From assembly GCF_963675165.1 (NCBI RefSeq), contig NC_087391.1, positions 2,251,001 to 2,315,000 on the forward strand: 64,000 nucleotides of DNA, read 5' to 3'. The translations under genes were made by a program, and so were the position numbers. This stretch comes from Halichondria panicea. Lineage: Eukaryota; Porifera; Demospongiae; Suberitida; Halichondriidae. How positions within the stretch are numbered: position 1 is the first letter of the stretch; every line of letters starts with the position of its first letter. The notes beneath the pieces are model-generated. The model ran no database searches, was not told the origin of the DNA, and worked only from the letters and a program-made list of their open reading frames with translations. Of this stretch, positions 11,088 through 24,647 are shown in pieces.

Positions 11088-11472
11088 ACATGTACTAGCA
11101 AAAAACAAATCCACCTCTGGCAACCATAAGCTCTGGTCCGGGCCGCCGCGCTTTAGAACGCTGCATCGTAATTACGCATCGATCATTTCGATCATACCAT
11201 CATTTTCCCATTCTATATAGTTCAGCAATCACAAGTTCGATAAAAAAAATTTGTTTGAATCGCCCAGATTGAACTCGAGGCTTTGCCATGCATTCAGCAC
11301 ATAATATACCACAGGTAAACTGACAAACCATCGACTACACAAGTATAGCAATTTTAAGGGGGCAATTTGATTGTGCTGGTTGAAATAAAAACTTTCTACT
11401 GGCTAAATTTGGAGAATAAATCATATCTATATCCAATAAAACAAACTGGACAGTTGCAAATAAGGCATACAC

Positions 11473-11560
11473 AACACTCACAGGCAAATGGCGGCTGCAG
11501 GGATAAACAACTGAGTGAAAGAGATCCTTCGGGAGGTGAAACAATGTCATGTGAATTGGT
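11473..11560 (-). pseudogene. Relic of ABCD4-like signature exon, unit B
   Basis: Minus-strand text HDIVSPPEGSLSLSCLSLQPPFA is nearly the same as in unit A and shares its frame breaks, so the damage predates the A/B duplication. It ends in the same TGTGAGTG donor-like string. Confidence 0.5.
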
Positions 11561-12219
11561 ACGATACAAACTGGCACATGCAGATCCATGTGTCACCGTG
11601 GTCCATTACCCAAATGTAATGTGTTATTGTACCATGCACGAAGCCATAATTATGACAATGACGATATCATTTATGTTAATTATGGCTTGACTATGCATAT
11701 GGTAAGTACAATACACGTATAGCTACAGTACCAATAAACTTAACTCCATGCACCACATGATATAAGGCTCTCTGCACTATTCTACACTTGAAGCCAGCTT
11801 TTTGCTTTTAGGTGAAAAAGGTATACGTAGCACAGGAGAGTTGATGAGGCAATTGAATCGGCATGCAGTAAGGCCTTATACGCCCTCGTTAGCAAAGTGC
11901 ACGAAGCCTTCATATGCATATAATGCCATATAGAGAGTGACACAGCACATAAGGTATTCAAGAATACAATGGTGTGGTTTGCACAGACTTCACATGGTCA
12001 TAATCAACCCGAGGTGCGCCGCGGCGCCACAGGGTGTAAGTAGTCAGTCAGTCTATTGTCTGTCTGTCTGTCGTTCTGTGTACTCTGAGTCTGCTCACCT
12101 GGATGCGATAGCGCTGTGTTTGGTACCACAATGGATATAGCCTCAACATAACAAGGTAGTAAATTTAAATTTGGCAGATTTTGATGTTAAAGCTTTGTTG
12201 TCGAAAAAAGCGAGCTAGC

Positions 12220-12421
12220 TACCGTATTACTAGAATATTTTGCTGGTGAAAAACCTTTGCGAATAAGCCAAATCAGCAGAAAATTTTACCCTTTGCGATC
12301 TAACTATTTCGTTCTGGCAAGGATCGTGTGTATTTACTAGTAATAATTTATTGTTGCGAATTGATCAACCAGCAAAGCTCGCAAATGTTTGATGCTCGCA
12401 AAACATTCTAGTAATAACGAT
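12220..12421. mobile_element. ~200-bp inverted-repeat element (ACCGTATTACTAGAATATT)
   Basis: Left end TACCGTATTACTAGAATATT and right end near-inverse ATTCTAGTAATAACGAT, with TTTGCG/CGCAAA strings mirrored inside. A second copy is at 36216-36421 in the E/F spacer at a different unit position, so these are independent insertions. Noncoding. Confidence 0.65.
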
Positions 12422-14063
12422 ACATGCACGTTGTCCTAGATGTACATGCGCGGCTTTGACGCGAGGCTGAAGACTACACTAACAGCTATTCAGGGCCGTA
12501 AGATGTTTTTACGGTGGGGGGCAAAGCATGCTACTGTGGCAGAAACTGGTGAAGGAAAACATGCTAATTGTTTATCTCACCAGTTCTCTGGCGTGCATGT
12601 TAATTTCGCTTATTTGAAAGTCAGGAGAGGTTCAACACTTGTTATAACTTGTCAACATGTCATGTGACACATCAAAATTGTTATGTCACAGGTTCATGCA
12701 GACATTTGAGAGTTTAGTGATAAAATACAAAGGTACAAGACAAAAGTGCATGGAGCAGAGGCTCATACACAAAGAGCCGCCTGGAGCGGGCCCCTATAGC
12801 TAGGCACAAAAGGAACAAAAAACAACTATACAGAAAGAACCTAGTAACGAACAGAACCATACAATAACGAGAACAGTACAATACAGGAAGTAAAGTTAAC
12901 CACAGGAAACGATTAGTAATCTAATTAACACAACTACACTATACACATTACCACAGAAATAATGATTATTTTGGCCACTAACGCCACTCATAGCTTGTAA
13001 CATATAATTATACATGTGTACTATCTGTATGACGTGTGTATAAGAACCTTCACTGTCAGAAAGTGACAGGCAGTTAGTGTACTGTGTAGTGCCTCATTGC
13101 AGCTGTGCACGTGAAGGGACATAAGAAGTTAAATCATATGTAAATTGCCTTACAAGCTCATTTCCAGCTATATACTCACAGGAATTATAATTATAGCAAA
13201 TGCAAATGTTGGATTTTTATACTGTGCAGTGGTCAGAGTGGTGGTGGTGTAGCAAGCATTCAAGTCAAAAGATGTGAATCTGCAACTGAACAACTGTAAA
13301 AAGTTATTGCTAATGTCAGACTGTACTGAGCCTGCGCATGGCTAGCTGTATCTGTTGCCTGATTGGAGCCAGGATTACCTAGACTATAGGGTAGAGTATA
13401 GAGTTTCTATGGTAACGTGAAAAAACTTTAGGAATGTCACATAAATGATTGACGCATGTCCAACCTCCTCTGACTGCAGGCCAGCCACATAGGAAAAAGA
13501 AAGCTGTGTGTGTGTGCTCGGTATATGCTAATGTTTACATGCATTGTATGTCTCGATCAGCTGTTAATAATTACCTCAAGAGCTTGTATGCCAATTACGT
13601 TGGCAGCCACTTGAGAAGCACTTAAAGTTGTAGCTCCTTGCCAACCATATACATGTATTAAAAAAAATACTGTATACATGCATTCATGAACCACACATGG
13701 ATGCAATGAGATAGAGCAACAGAGAAGTCAAGCTTTGTAGCTAGCATAAAAATAATAGGCTGGTTTCCTTCAATTAGCTAAATTGGCTAGGCTTGATTTA
13801 GGAAGTTTAATGTCTAGTACGCCACTGTAATAGATCTGTTCTGGACTGATGCTCAACCCTATATAACCGTGCTGTTTTGATAGCTACATTTGAAGCCCAT
13901 AACTTAAGCCCTTTGAAAGGTGTATCTAAATAAAGTGTTTAGATCAGTGATTGCTTTCTGATCAATTCTGGAAGGAAAAGCATGAGCTATAATAGTTACT
14001 ATAGAGCCTACTAATGGGGATAGTTATACAAGCTGCAACTGGTTATCATGTACTATAGGTATT

Positions 14064-14123
14064 AACCTTGATTCCAGGCCGATTAAAATACGTATTTTAA
14101 TTGGCCTGGAATCAATCGAGGCT
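14064..14123. repeat. Degenerate CCTCGATTCCAGGCC palindrome, unit B counterpart
   Basis: Aligned with the perfect palindrome at 5518-5573, but the arms differ at several places (ACCTTGATTCC, TTGGCC, AATCAATCGAGG). It shows the element was present before the A/B duplication and has decayed here. Confidence 0.6.
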
Positions 14124-14783
14124 ATATATGCATCAAAGTTTAAATCGGGAGGTCACCAATTCACCAACAATGCCAATGAGTAATTGGAGCAGTATCTAGC
14201 TAGCTGACATGCCAGAACTGACGTGAAACTGTTTGTGGTCACACCACCTCGCTCCGTGTTTCATATGCATTCCTATAATAAGCAATTGCAAAGTAAGAGT
14301 ACAAATGCATCCTCATTAACAACGTTCTATAATATGATAGGCCACCTCTTCAACCATGGAAGCCACACCTACATGCTCAAGTTCTGTATAGTGCACAAAA
14401 CACTCACGCAGCCACACCACTACATGGATAGCTGTCATAAACATGGTGTGTGTGTGTCCCTTCCATCGAAAGTATTCGTGACAATTACGGCCAGTCAACA
14501 ACTGTACAATACATGTGGTACAACGTACCGTGTAAAGGGTGTACAAAAGAACGGGAGGGGATGAGCTATTATGATTATACAGCTTTACAATTCAAGTGAA
14601 CCAGAAGTGAAAGTACAAAACTATATAATACAAACGAACATGTCCACTCACTGCCCTAGATCATAATGAGATTCGGCCTCAAGTGTTATCTTGCCAGGTG
14701 TTGTGTTTGTGTACAAAGAGCTAGCCAGGGGGGCCAATGCAGGGGGCAATGCATTTGTACCATCTATAGGATTGTCTACATAG

Positions 14784-17700
14784 TCATACGAATTTGGTAG
14801 AGGAGGGACCAGAAAGGAATTCATTAGCATCTGCATAATCATAAGTGCGTTGAGACGTTTCCTCTTTTATCGAAGTAGGAAGGAAGTCACTAGTTTCTGT
14901 ATAATCGTGTTCAGGTCGAGCTGCTTGCTCTTGGGGATAATCAGCAGTACCGTACAAACTTCCATTAGGAGGTGGAGCTTTAGGCTGTACCTGTTTCGAG
15001 TGATGATTATTTGCTACATCGTATGCAGGAAGCTCAGCTTCATGCTTACCCAGTTTCGAGTATGCATTAACACTAGGCATAACTGGAGGAGGGGGGTAAG
15101 TTGTATCGTACTCGTCTCTCCCACAGATATCCTCATCTTCAATCTCTTCATAAGCTCCAGCAGACTTTGACGGATGCCTGGTCCCTTTCTTAGAAAGGGG
15201 ATCACCCAATGGAGGGAAGGCTTCGTCATAGACCGGCTGCTCAATAAAGGTGGCCGTGTCATAGTCAGCCAGAGAAGTTGGCTGAGGTGTTACACTTGTT
15301 ATTGGAGGTTGACGCAGTTTAGAATAGTCTTCATCCGGTGGGTTGCGAGGTTGATGCAATTTAGAATAGTCTTTATTCTGTGCGTTGGTAAGAGGTGGTT
15401 GATGAGTATGATCAGCTGTGTCGTAAACAGGTGTGCCTTCTCTTGGCAGGTTGTTATCAAGACAGCTAGCTGTATCATACATTGGTCCATCGAGAGTAGA
15501 TGTGAGATCCTGGGTGCCTGTTTTTACCGTATGTGAGGGCGGGCCGACACTAGGGTGAGAGTAACCATCTTCTGTGTGCACATTCGAGGTCTCGTATAGC
15601 GAATTAGTAAATGCGTGATCATCTGATGACCCTGTTCCAGTCTTTAAGTCCATTTCCAATCCAGGGCCATATATTGGATTCTGAAACTTATGTTCTGCTG
15701 ACGATCCACTTCCAGTTCCAGTAATATCGTAAGCATTATGAGCTGCTCCTTCACCTGTTATAACAATAGCAGGAAACACGCACAAAGGTTATAACAATGA
15801 GTTGCTGGGAAAATATGAGCATGCAACTATAGCCATTGTAGGAAAGCATTATTACAAAGTATAACATGCCTACCAATAGAGTTACACACAGTATAAGGAT
15901 TCAAATTCAACTGCACAGCTCACCTGAAACAAATTTGATATGACCTCTCCTTCGATTTTTACACACGAGCACACACACAATGATCACCAAGACGATTATC
16001 ACCAGGAAGAGAGCTCCACCCGCTATACCACCCACAAGACCACCATTCACAGAAGACACTGACAATGTAAATACAGGTCACATCAATCAACACTTGTTTT
16101 AGCACCTAATTGGATTATGGATTAAAAATTTATTTAAGAATGATATGCCTGTGCGTGCACACCAAAACACAACTAAAGGAGGTTGGTCATGTAATAGCGC
16201 AGTTTTACGGAGGAATGTGCATGTACGGATAAAAAAGAAAAGATATACGTACCTACAGAGAAAAGTTGCTGTCATAGCTATAGTAAGCTAAAGACTGCTA
16301 ACGATCGCAGCATTCTACACTAGTAAGTAATGATACGTCCTATACAGAATGTGAGTAGCATACCATATAGCAGATATTATTTTTTGAGGGTATAAACTTT
16401 CGCGGAAAGACTGGTAGGAAGGATTTCGCAGATATAATGTTCGTGAGAGTATTAGCCCTTTGGCGCATGCATGCATGCTGATATTAATGTTCGTGGGTAT
16501 AAATGTTCGTGGTACATGCAAAAACCGCGAAAATTTATACCTTTGAAATAATTATACCCGCTATAATTATGGTAGTCATACTCGAAGCAATTACTTTATA
16601 AGCCAGATACTTACAGGTACATTGATTGGTTTGGTCTTAGTAGGGCTCGTAAACAGGAGGTGTAATATAGGATTGAAAAAAATGCAAGAACGCAACATTA
16701 AGATAAAATAGCTGAGTTAGCGGGTTAAACCGTGACCAACCTCCTCTGGAGTCAACTAAAACTTGAAGAGTAGGTAAACATCACAGCAATTAATCATTAC
16801 TAATTAAGAACCTATACACATTTACTAAACAAACACCAGTCACTTACCAGGTTCACAGTTACTTCCAGTGAATCCAGCCAGACAGGTGGTACATCTTGTG
16901 GATATGTTTCGTCCAGATAGACACAGTGCACAGTTAAGGCTACTATCATATCCAGGCAAACAAGTGGAGCAGCTGGAGCTGAGATCAAGATTGCCTATGC
17001 ATTCAGAGCAATTTGTGTTAGGGTCAAAGTTAGTGGCCAAGCATGTTTGACAGAGTGTTGCTGGGTCCCCTCCTGGTAGAGCACACACACTGCAGTCTGT
17101 ATCAGTGAACCTATCTGGTTGTAGGCAGAGGGAGCAGTTGGTGACTGGGTCTGGGTCTCTGTTGGGTAGGCAACTAGTACAGTCCGAAGTGATGTCCCAG
17201 CCTGGTAGACACTGGGTGCAGTTGGTAGAGGGATCATAGCTGGTCTGTACGCAAGTGGAGCAGCCTGTAGTAATATCCAGGTTGTAGAGGCAGTCGTTGC
17301 AGGCTACAAGAGGTGAAGGGTCTAATCGGTTGTTAGTACATGTTAGACTACCATCAGCTTGACATGTCGCTACTAGTGGATTGGTCTGAGGTGTGGTGGT
17401 ACAGTCAGGTCCACAGAAACCAGGAGAGCACTCGACTCTGAAACTCATGGTCATGTGAGATATGTTGTGGAATCCAGTGAACGTCATCTCCTCTGTGAAG
17501 TCTGCTCCAAGTTGGAGATTGTCCAGGTTAATCAACAGACTGTCTATTATGTTTGGGAGTCCACTATCCACGGCTTCTATGAAGAACTGAATTCGTCCCT
17601 ATCATTATTATAAATTATTTTACGTGAAATGGATATGAACTTACTGTCCACATAGTAAAATCTGTTTTTGAAACTGGCAGAGGATTTTCTGTTACTCCCA

Positions 17701-18488
17701 GTAGAGCTGTTAGACCTTGATCGAATGTTGTGCTCATTTCACTAAACGGGCAAGTGCTGGGGGACATTGTACAGTTTGTGAAAAAATATGGAGGGTTGGC
17801 AGCATTGGGTATACTGGGGGGTCTTGCCTCCAGTGATGCACCAAATGGTCTGATGGTCCAACGGAACCTGGTGTCACATTTCTCCTCTCCTGTGTTGTCA
17901 CAGTTACCAGATTTGAATGGTAGCTCATCACAGCACACTGGTAGCTGGTCAGCACTTGTCACGTTGATCAGTCTAGTCTGACATTCAGCACACAGTCCGG
18001 TTGGGTTGGTGTAGTTGACCAAGTTGACAGTGAGAATAAATTCACCACTTACCTGCTAAGAAGGAAATTATACCGATTTTGACATACTGTAATACCTAGA
18101 TTTAAGGTGACCCTCCAAATATGCAACACCTTCAAGCTTGGGCAATTTTCTGACCTCTAAAGTAGCACCAGCTGCTTAATGTCACGTCTTAAATGGAGGT
18201 AAATGTAGCCACACCCTAGACTTGATTCCGGCTACTGAAAAATAATGTTTTTAAGCGGCCTGAAATCGAGGCAAGTAGACTATAGAGTGGGAGCTACCTC
18301 CATTTACGACACCATGACTTAATATAATATTTATTTGTCAACTTCCAAAAGAAGTGACCTCTGGTTTTGTAATTATTTAAGGTATATGCTGTAATTTTTT
18401 TTATTTTGATTCTTACAGTTTTGGATGTGGCCATCAGTATGACCGTGAGTAGTGCCACACGTAACATGTATCCTTTGGTAACCATCAT
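14784..18488 (-). CDS. Receptor gene C: DSL-like, cysteine-module receptor with frameshifted distal tail (778 aa)
   Basis: Exons: 18417-18488, 17645-18052, 16848-17598, 15924-16058 and 14784-15754. The order is signal peptide (1-24), MNNL-like domain (25-160), DSL-like segment plus 11 CxxC modules (161-410), transmembrane exon (411-455) and tail (456-778). The tail keeps YEEI and carries an in-frame duplication giving two successive DYSKL motifs (KDYSKLHQP, EDYSKLRQP). Near 14797 a 2-bp loss relative to B, E and F shifts the frame, so it ends ...PSSTKFV at 14784 and lacks the last ~45 residues, including YDYVDNP and HYDLGQ. The old stop is still visible at 14648-14650. The shorter helix region (GGIAGGALFL) matches B, its closest relative. 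Probably still makes a receptor. Confidence 0.65.
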
Positions 18489-19329
18489 GATCCACACACT
18501 GCAAAATTAATGTGAGAACCTACATGTTTCTGGCTATAGAGATTGGTACGTGGTGAATATGTAGATGATGTAGAAGAAGTAATTGTCAAGCCTGGCATGC
18601 AACACATGTCAGACTGACACAATAAATAGCCAATCTACAGATCTAGAAATCTAATTCTGATATAATTATATAGAAATCTAGTTTTCTGACATGTTCAATG
18701 AGCTACTATAGTCTAATTATATCAATCCAGTTAACCGTAACTTACCAAAGGTACTACCTATTCTTGACACAGCTACTCTCTTGATGCTTGAATTAATTAG
18801 CCAGATTATTAATGAGATTCATTGTTGGAGATACGTGGGCAGATCTCACCACAATCATCAGCTTGTACTTGTGGAACTGCAGAGAGAGGATAATCTCCAC
18901 TAGCAAAACAAATCCATCTCTGCAAGCATAACTCTGGTCCGGGCCACCGCGCTTTTTAAGGAAAAGAACGCTGCATTGCAATTCATGAATAAATCATATC
19001 GTTTATGGTATTATCATACCATCACTTGCCCATTCTATAGTTCAGCAATACAACTGATACAAGTTCGATAAAAACTTGTTTGAAACACGCAGACTGAACT
19101 CAAGGCTTTGCCACGCAGGATGAACTCGAGGCTTTACCATGCATTCAGCACATAATACACCACAGGTAAACTGACAAACTATCAACTACACAAATATAGT
19201 AATTGTAAGGGGACAACACATTGTGCTGGTTTGAAAAAACAACTTCCTACTGGCTAAATTTGGAGAATAAATCATATCTATATCCAATAAAACAAACTGG
19301 ACAGTTGCAAATAAGGCATACACAACACT

Positions 19330-19415
19330 CACAGGCAAATGGCGGCTGCAGGGATAAACAACCGAGTGAAAGAGATCCTTCGGGAGGTGAAACAATGTCA
19401 TGTGAATTGGTACGA
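19330..19415 (-). pseudogene. Relic of ABCD4-like signature exon, unit C
   Basis: Minus-strand HDIVSPPEGSLSLGCLSLQPPFA with the same two frame breaks as units A and B, ending at the donor-like TGTGAGTG. Non-functional. Confidence 0.5.
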
Positions 19416-21876
19416 TACAAACTAGGCACATGCAGATCCATGTGTCACCTGGTCCATTACCCAAATGTAATGTGTTAATGTACCATACAGGAAGCCATAA
19501 TTATGTTTGCATGACAATGACGATATCATGTTAATTATAGCTTGGCTATGGCAAGTACAATACATGTGTAGCTACAGTACCAAAAACTTAAACTCCACCA
19601 CATGATATAAGTAAGGCTCTCTGCACTATTCTACACACTTGAAGTCGGCTTTTTGCTTTTACGTGAAAAGGGTTGCACAGGAGACAATATTAATGAGGCA
19701 ATTGATTTGGCATGCGGTAAGACCTTATATGCCCTCGTTAGCAAAGTGCAGGCAGCCTTCATACACTGCCATATAGAGAGTGACACAGCACATAAGAATA
19801 CAATGGTGTGGTTTGCATAGACTTTACATGGTCATAATTAACCCGAGGTGCGCCGCGGCGCCACGGGTATAGTAGTCGGTCAGTCTATTGTTTGTCCGTC
19901 GTTCCGTGTATTCTGAGTCTGCTCACCTGGATGCGATAGCACTGTGTTTGTAACACAATGGATATAGCCTCAACATAACAAGGTAGTTAAATTTGGCAGA
20001 TTTTGATGTTAATTTAAAGCTTTGTTGTCGAATAAAAGCGAGCTAAGCTAAGAAGCTACATGCACGTTGGCCTAGATGTACATGTGCAGCTTTGACGCGA
20101 GGCTGTAGACTATGCAAATTTTTTATCTCACCAGCTCTCTGGCATGCGTGTTGATTTCGCTTATTTGAAAGTCAGGAGAGGTTGAACAGTTGTCATAACT
20201 TGTCAACATGTCATGTGTGACACATTGAAATTGTTATGTCGCAGGATCATGCAGACATTTGTTCAACACACAACAAAGGTATAAGTAAGACAAAAGGCAG
20301 TGGAGCAGAAGCTCCCATACACAAAGAGCTGCCTGGAGCGGGCCCCTATAGCTAGACCCAAAAACAACTATACAGAAAGGACCTACTAACGAACAGAACC
20401 AACAGAACCCTTAACAAGCACACAGGAAGTAAAGTTAACCACAGGAAATGATTAGTAATCTACAACTACACTTATACACATTACCATAATTATTTTGGCC
20501 ACTGATGCCACTCGTATGCGTAACTTGTAACCTATAATTATGCATGTGTACTATCCGTTACATATACTGTTAATTAATATACAGCCAAAAACAGTCTGGA
20601 GTAGTAATCGCTACCACACGGAGTAGCTATTGCAAGTGTAGCATAATACTGAATCAGCTGCTGGCTCCATAGATTCACGAGATCGTTGATGACGCGTATA
20701 GAACCTTGCTGTTAGAAAGTGACAGGCAGTTATTAGTGTACTTTCACGTGCCTCATTGCAGATGTGCACGTGAAGGGACATAAGAAGTTGAATTAATTTC
20801 CAGCTACTCACAGGAATTATATAGCAAATGCAAATGTTGGATTTTGATACTGTGCAGTGGTCAGAGTGATATAGCAAGCATTCAAGTCAAAAGATTTGAA
20901 TCCACAACTGTTACAATACAGCGCTATAGTATAATCAGAGGAAACATAAATTATGGAGAGCTGAGACTGTATATTTACACACAACATGTGGAAGACTAAA
21001 TAGAAAACCCCAATTAGAAATTGAAGACTGTAAAAATAGGGGGTAGCAGATCTACACCATGTTATTCAATTACCAATCCTAAATAGCCATTGCAGACCAG
21101 AGGAGGTTGGACACGATCACGTGTAACAAATTTTGGCTGAGCTGGCTGACTATGATTTCAATGTAAAGTTCTAGCTTGTTTTGTTAGCGTATCAGAGACT
21201 AAGAGCTGACAATTTTGGACTTCCTGGCTCCTTTAGGGTATAACTACCCCGACATTCAATTATCCCCAAATATCCTCTTCATTCTGACGAGTTATCAGTG
21301 CATAGAGTGTTTACTAGATTCCTGCCAGCCAGTACAATACAAGCTATATACAGCACCGTTGAACTTATACTCTACCCTATAGTCTAGCTAATCCTGCTCC
21401 AACCAGGCAACAGATAAAGCTAGCCAGGCTCTATTAGCAATAACTTTTTATAGTATCTATGGTAACCTGAGAAAAAACTTTAGGAATGTCACATGAATGC
21501 ATGATGACGCATGTTCAACCTCCTCTGACTGCAGACCAGCCACATAGAAAAAAGAAAGCTGTGTGTGTGTGTGTGCTCGGTAGTATACTAATGTTTACAT
21601 GCATGCATTGTATGTCTCGATCAGCTGTTAACAATGTTAGAAAACAGCACATTACCTCAATAGTTTAGAAGCCACTTACATATGTTGGCAGCAACTTGAG
21701 AAGCACTTGAGAAGCACTTAAAGTTGTAGCTCCTTGCCAACTACGTACATGTATTTAACTGTATACATGAAGCACACATGCACAAGGAGGCAATGAGGTA
21801 GAGTAACAGAGAGAGTCAAGTTTTGTAGCTAGCATATAGGCTGGTTTCATTCGATGACTTGCTAAGAATTAACTAC

Positions 21877-22080
21877 CTTAAGGTGACATATTTTCACAGG
21901 CAGATTTGTTTGCGTTTTTACAGTTTTGTACATTTTGCTGGTATAATTTTTTGCGAAATGTCGATCTGGATACATTAAACAAGAGGGCGGCCAATTATTT
22001 GGGAGTACTAATTTTTGCGATTTTACTCTCATTCGCAGAAATAGCAGAAATTAATACACGCGAAAATATGTCACCTTAAG
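21877..22080. mobile_element. 204-bp inverted-repeat element with 19-bp perfect ends
   Basis: Left end CTTAAGGTGACATATTTTC and right end GAAAATATGTCACCTTAAG are exact inverses. Inside are mirrored GCG-rich strings and no reading frame. The aligned sites in units A and B (near 5180 and 13785) lack it. A MITE-like, recent insertion. Confidence 0.75.
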
Positions 22081-22771
22081 ATAAATTGGCTACGTTTGAT
22101 TTATTGAAAAGGGAAGTTTAATGTCTAGTACGCCACTGTAATAGATCTGTTCGGTATTGATGCTCAACCCTATTATAACATGAGGCTATAATTATTTGCT
22201 CAAAGTTTAAATCAGGAGGTCACCACTCACCAACAGTGAGTAATTGATAATTTCCATCGTATAATAAGCAATTGCAAAGTAAGAGTACAAAAGCATCCTC
22301 ATTAACAACATTCTATTGTAACGATAGGTCAGCTGTTCCACCAGGAAGCCACACCCCTACATGCTCAAGTTTTGTATAGTGTACAAAACACACACGTACG
22401 CAGCCACACGGATAGCTGTCATAAACATGTTGTGTGTGTGACCCTTCAATCGAAAGTATTCGTGTCAATTATGGCCAGTTCAACAACTGTATACAATACA
22501 TGTGGTACAACCAGCAGTGTAAAGGGTGCACAAAAGAATGGGAGGGGATGAGCTATTATGATTATACAGCTTAACAATTCAAGTGAACTAGAAGTGAAAG
22601 TACAAAACTATATAATACAAACGAATATGTCCACTCACTTCCCTAGGTCATAATGGGATTCGGCCTCAAGTGTTATCTTGCCAGGTGTTGTGTTCGTGTA
22701 TACAGAGCTAGCCAGGGGGGCCAATGCAGGGGGTATTGCATTCATACTATCTATAGGATTGTCCACGTAGT

Positions 22772-23015
22772 TGAGATAACTTCAATAATTCATTAAATCA
22801 GAACTCTGATACATACAAAATACACAGGCTATTTATACAAAAACAATACTAGAAAGAACCTTCTAGAACAATAGTACAGAAATGACTAAATAAGAACATG
22901 AAACCACTAGAACTAACACAACACAGTATTTACGGAATCACAGGTTTACAGTACAGTATTTACGGAATCACAAGTCTTTATCTTAATGTTAGTTCCATGT
23001 CGTAAGGATACCACA
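22772..23015 (-). mobile_element. Solo LTR inserted in the tail exon of gene D
   Basis: A 244-bp insertion is flanked by the 5-bp direct repeat GTAGT (22767-22771 and 23016-23020). Read on the minus strand it begins TGTGGTATCC and ends GTTATCTCA (TG...CA). It contains a TATAAATAG box and a short internal tandem repeat around GATTCCGTAAATACTGT. The other tail exons run straight through this site. These are the hallmarks of a solo LTR left by recombination of an LTR retrotransposon. It interrupts gene D after the SYDY motif. Confidence 0.85.
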
Positions 23016-24609
23016 GTAGTCATACGAATGTTTGGCAGAGGAGGAAGCAGAAAGGAATTCATTAGCATCTGCATAATCATAAGTGCGTTGAGACGTTTCC
23101 TCTTTTATCAAAGTAGGAAGAAAGTCGCTAGTTTCTGTATAATCACGTTCAGGTCGAGCTGCTTGTTCTTGGGGATAATCAGCAGTATCGTACAAACTTC
23201 CATTAGGAGGTGGAGCTTTAGGCTGTACCTGTTTCGGGTTATGATTATTTGCTACATCGTATGCAGGAAGCTCAGCTTCATGCTTACCCAGTTTCGAGTA
23301 TGCATTAACACTAGGTATAACTGCAGGAGGGGGGTAAGTTGTATCGTACTCGTCTCTCCCACGGATATCTTCATCTTCAATCTCTTCATAAGCTCCAGCA
23401 GACTTTGATGGATGCCTGGCCCCTTTCTTAGAAAGTGAATCATCTGGAGGAGGGAAAGCTTCGTCATAGACAGGCTGCTCGATAAACGTGGCCGTGTCAT
23501 AGTCAGCCAGAGAAGAAGTTGGTTGAGGTGTTACGCTTGTTACCGGAGGTTGACACAGTTTAGAATAGTCTTCATCCAGTGGGTTGGTAGGAGGTGGTCG
23601 ATGAGTAAGATCAGCTGTGTCGTAAACAGGTGTGCCTTCTCTTGGCAGGTTGTTATCAAGACAGCTAGCTGTATCGTACGTTGGTCCATCGAGAGTAGAC
23701 GTGAGATCCTGGGTGCCTGTTTTTACCATATGTGAGGGTGGGCTGACACTAGGGTGAGAGTAATCATCTTCTGTGTGCACGTTCGAGGTCTCGTACAGTG
23801 AATTAGTAAATGTGCGATCATCTGATGACCCTGTTCCAGTTTTTGAGTTCATTTCCAATCCAGGGCCATATATCGGATTCTGAAACTTATGTTCTGCTGA
23901 CGATCCAGTTCCAGTTCCAGTTCCAGTATTATTGTAAGCAGTACGAGCTACTCCTTCATCTGTTAACAATAGCAGGAAGAATATAAATATGTGTGGGTTA
24001 TTACTCATGCAAGAGGGATGTACAGTTAATAAAACTCGAGCCCGAGGGCAAGAGGAGTACAGCACAAGGGTATGACGTAACAACCTACTTATTGCTAATT
24101 GCGTATATATGTAATGAAAGCACCGCGGGTGCTGATGCCTCGGTGGAGATGCCAAAGCTACATAACATACAAAGCTACTATACACACATTATTATATGAA
24201 CATTTTTGCATTCATTAATTTTGCTGCATGCAAGCAGAATCCAGAATCAGGGAAACTCAAATAGTGGGTAATGATAGACCACGATTGTTGTTAAAAATGA
24301 TCGATGTAAAGTCTAAAATTAATTGCTGCATTAGCAGAGCCTTGCACTGGCTCTTTATTTCTCACACTCTTGCAGCTACCAATAGCTAGCGTTCTAGTGC
24401 AGAGCTAACTACTAAGTAGAATAGCAACACTTGGTGAACAAGTTTTGCTACGCACTCTTCTGAAGAGGTTACAATAACATTCCAAGTACTAGGCATAACT
24501 CGAGAACGAAGTATTATTTTGCAAATATGAATCCAAGAAAACATGACTAGAAGCCTATAGAAACTCTTACTTGATCCTTGAGCAGCTGTAGCAGTCTACA
24601 CAGACACAA

Positions 24610-24647
<38 letters not shown>

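Larger units (their letters stand above)
9684..14647. other. Spacer between receptor genes B and C
   Basis: No intact gene. Contains a 45-bp CCTCGATCCCAGGCC hairpin at about 9789-9833 (also at 1562-1606), a ~0.9-kb inverted-repeat insertion (10197-11087), a decayed ABCD4-like signature exon (about 11473-11560), inverted-repeat elements at 12220-12421 and 14064-14123, and the 3' conserved block near 14135-14330. Confidence 0.6.
18489..22634. other. Spacer between receptor genes C and D
   Basis: No intact gene. Holds a decayed ABCD4-like signature exon (about 19330-19415), sequence aligned with the other spacers (for example the GGAGCGGGCCCCTATAGCTAG string near 20334, also at 3576 and 12783), and an inverted-repeat element at 21877-22080. 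Confidence 0.6.
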
